This document shows positions 62,763 to 64,000 of a stretch of 64,000 bases of DNA, piece after piece. Numbering within the stretch: the first letter of the stretch is position 1; every line of letters starts with the position of its first letter. The notes beneath the pieces are model-generated. The model ran no database searches, was not told the DNA's origin, and was given only the letters and a program-made list of their open reading frames with translations. The position numbers and the translations under genes were made by a program. Source of the DNA: Tardiphaga robiniae (GTDB taxonomy: Bacteria > Pseudomonadota > Alphaproteobacteria > Rhizobiales > Xanthobacteraceae); assembly GCF_001618955.1 (NCBI RefSeq), contig NZ_LVYV01000002.1, positions 1 to 64,000 of the forward strand, in the 5' to 3' direction.

Positions 62763-64000
62763 ATGTCCCAATCGAATCTTGCCGTCAAAGAAGCAACACC
62801 ATCGGCGAAACAGGCCGTCCGCAAAGTTCTCGATGCGGTCAAAGCCGACAAGCGCACCAGCCTGACCGCCCCCGAGGGCAAGCTTGTGTGTGACGCCTAC
62901 GGCATTCCCGTGCCGAAGGAAGGCGTGGCCACCTCAGCCGCTGACGCTGCCAAGATGGCAAGCGGCATGGGCTTCCCGGTCGTGATGAAGATCGTCTCGC
63001 CGGACATTCTCCACAAGACTGAAGCGGGCGGCGTCATCGTCGGCGTCAAGACCGCCGAAGACGCGCAGAAAGCTTACGACACTATTCTGGCCAATGCCAA
63101 GAAGTACAAGGCCGACGCCAAGATAGAAGGTATCCAGGTTCAGCAAATGCTGATGGGCGGCACCGAAGTGATCATCGGTTCGATCACCGATGGTTCGTTC
63201 GGCAAGCTGGTGGCTTTCGGCCTCGGCGGCGTGCTGGTCGAAGTGCTGAAGGATGTGACATTCCGTCTCGCCCCCGCGACCAATGAAGATGCGCTGTCGA
63301 TGCTCGATGGCATCCAGGCCGCCGAGATGCTGCATGGCGTGCGCGGCGGCGATCCCGCCAACCGCGAAGCGCTGGCCGACATCATCGTCAAAGTATCGCA
63401 GCTTGTCAGCGATTTCCCGGAGATGGTCGAACTCGATCTCAACCCTGTCTTCGCCACCAAGAAGGATGCGATCGCCGCCGACGTGCGCATCGTCGTCGAT
63501 TTCGACTACCAACCGCGCCCGGCGCCGCGCTCCAACGCCGAAATCGTCACGGCGATGAACCGCATCATGATGCCGAAGGCCGTCGCTGTGATCGGCGCCT
63601 CCGCCGAAGATGGCAAGATCGGCAATTCGGTGATGAAGAACCTCATCAACGGCGGCTACAAGGGCGACATCTACCCGATCCATCCCAAGGCGGAAGAGAT
63701 CATGGGCCGCAAAGCCTATAAGAGCGTCAAGGATGTTCCGGGTGTGATCGATACCGCGGTATTCGCGATTCCCGCCAAGTTCGTTGCAGGTGCGCTGATC
63801 GAGTGCGGCGAGAAGAAAATTCCGGGCGCGGTGCTGATCCCGTCGGGCTTTGCCGAAGCCAATGAGCCTGCGCTGCAGGAAGAGATCGTCGAAATCGGCA
63901 AGAAATACGACGTCCGTCTGATGGGGCCGAATATCTATGGCTTCTATTATACGCCGGCCAATCTCTGCGCGACTTTCTGTACAGCCTATGACGTGAAGGG
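62763..64000 (+). CDS. ADP-forming acyl-CoA synthetase (acetate-CoA ligase family), cut by the window end
   Basis: The first 412 codons are visible, open to the window edge. Start ATG at 62763 with AAGGAGG upstream. The N-terminal ATP-grasp domain (GKLVCDAYGIPVPKEG...GFPVVMKIVSPDILHKTEAGGVIVGV, GGVLVEVLKD, ELDLNPVF) is followed by a CoA-binding Rossmann domain (PKAVAVIGASAEDGKIGNSVMKNLINGGYKGDIYPIHP). This is the reordered form of NDP-forming acyl-CoA ligases. Divergent from gntR and carrying the same operator, so it may make the first oxalyl-CoA or formyl-CoA; substrate unproven. Confidence 0.85.
   Translation, partial: MSQSNLAVKEATPSAKQAVRKVLDAVKADKRTSLTAPEGKLVCDAYGIPVPKEGVATSAADAAKMASGMGFPVVMKIVSPDILHKTEAGGVIVGVKTAEDAQKAYDTILANAKKYKADAKIEGIQVQQMLMGGTEVIIGSITDGSFGKLVAFGLGGVLVEVLKDVTFRLAPATNEDALSMLDGIQAAEMLHGVRGGDPANREALADIIVKVSQLVSDFPEMVELDLNPVFATKKDAIAADVRIVVDFDYQPRPAPRSNAEIVTAMNRIMMPKAVAVIGASAEDGKIGNSVMKNLINGGYKGDIYPIHPKAEEIMGRKAYKSVKDVPGVIDTAVFAIPAKFVAGALIECGEKKIPGAVLIPSGFAEANEPALQEEIVEIGKKYDVRLMGPNIYGFYYTPANLCATFCTAYDVK

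Overview
The window is about 64 kb of GC-rich alphaproteobacterial chromosome, most like a Bradyrhizobium/Rhodopseudomonas/Tardiphaga-type Nitrobacteraceae. The case for this is the ccmIEFH (cycHJKL) cluster, DUF2336 and DUF3551 proteins, an Omp25-like barrel protein, a glnE gene overlapping a sensor kinase, several Bug/TctC solute-binding proteins, and short palindromic intergenic repeats typical of these genomes. No rRNA, tRNA or CRISPR array was recognised.

Left part (1-25.6 kb): an IS5-type transposase end and a palindromic repeat; a DUF2336 protein; a methyltransferase; a lipoprotein; a fatty acid hydroxylase; an outer-membrane barrel protein; a LuxR-type regulator; a PBP1A-DUF1214-DUF1254 operon; YcgN; and a DHA2 drug exporter. 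The last 57 bp of the exporter gene recur about 1 kb downstream, on the far side of an inserted hexapeptide-transferase gene. Then come a serine hydrolase, a Flp pilin with a GTG start, two DUF3551 proteins, the wreck of a phage or gene-transfer-agent packaging cluster (TerS-like gene, then TerL fused in frame to a holin-like tail), a PhoP/PhoQ-type pair, a lipoprotein, a large unknown protein, a PNPOx-ferredoxin reductase fusion and a glutathione transferase.

Middle part (25.6-46.8 kb): ccmI-ccmE-ccmF-ccmH for cytochrome c maturation. A catabolic module follows: a GntR regulator and an amidohydrolase, divergent from a solute-binding protein and a CMD-family protein. Next are a DegQ-type protease with a structured 3' region, an OmpR-type response regulator, a NAD(P)-binding protein divergent from a wHTH-TPR regulator (apparently inserted between the response regulator and its kinase), the kinase, glnE, another Bug protein and a PAS histidine kinase.

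Right part (46.8-64 kb): an oxalate-catabolism island. gntR-oxc-frc encode the regulator, oxalyl-CoA decarboxylase and formyl-CoA:oxalate CoA-transferase. Divergent from them is an ADP-forming acyl-CoA synthetase gene that runs off the window. Downstream lie a 45-aa small protein, a tctCBA transporter, two tandem oxalate/formate-antiporter-family MFS genes, a CBS-domain protein, and then a PanE-like reductase, an FAH-family protein, a nitronate monooxygenase-like protein and a quinone-oxidoreductase-like protein. Seven promoters across 11 kb carry the same 17-bp inverted repeat (consensus near TGGCATAYCRTATACCA). In five of them it fills the -35/-10 spacer exactly. This points to one regulon, probably controlled by the local GntR protein, and is the most interesting system in the window.
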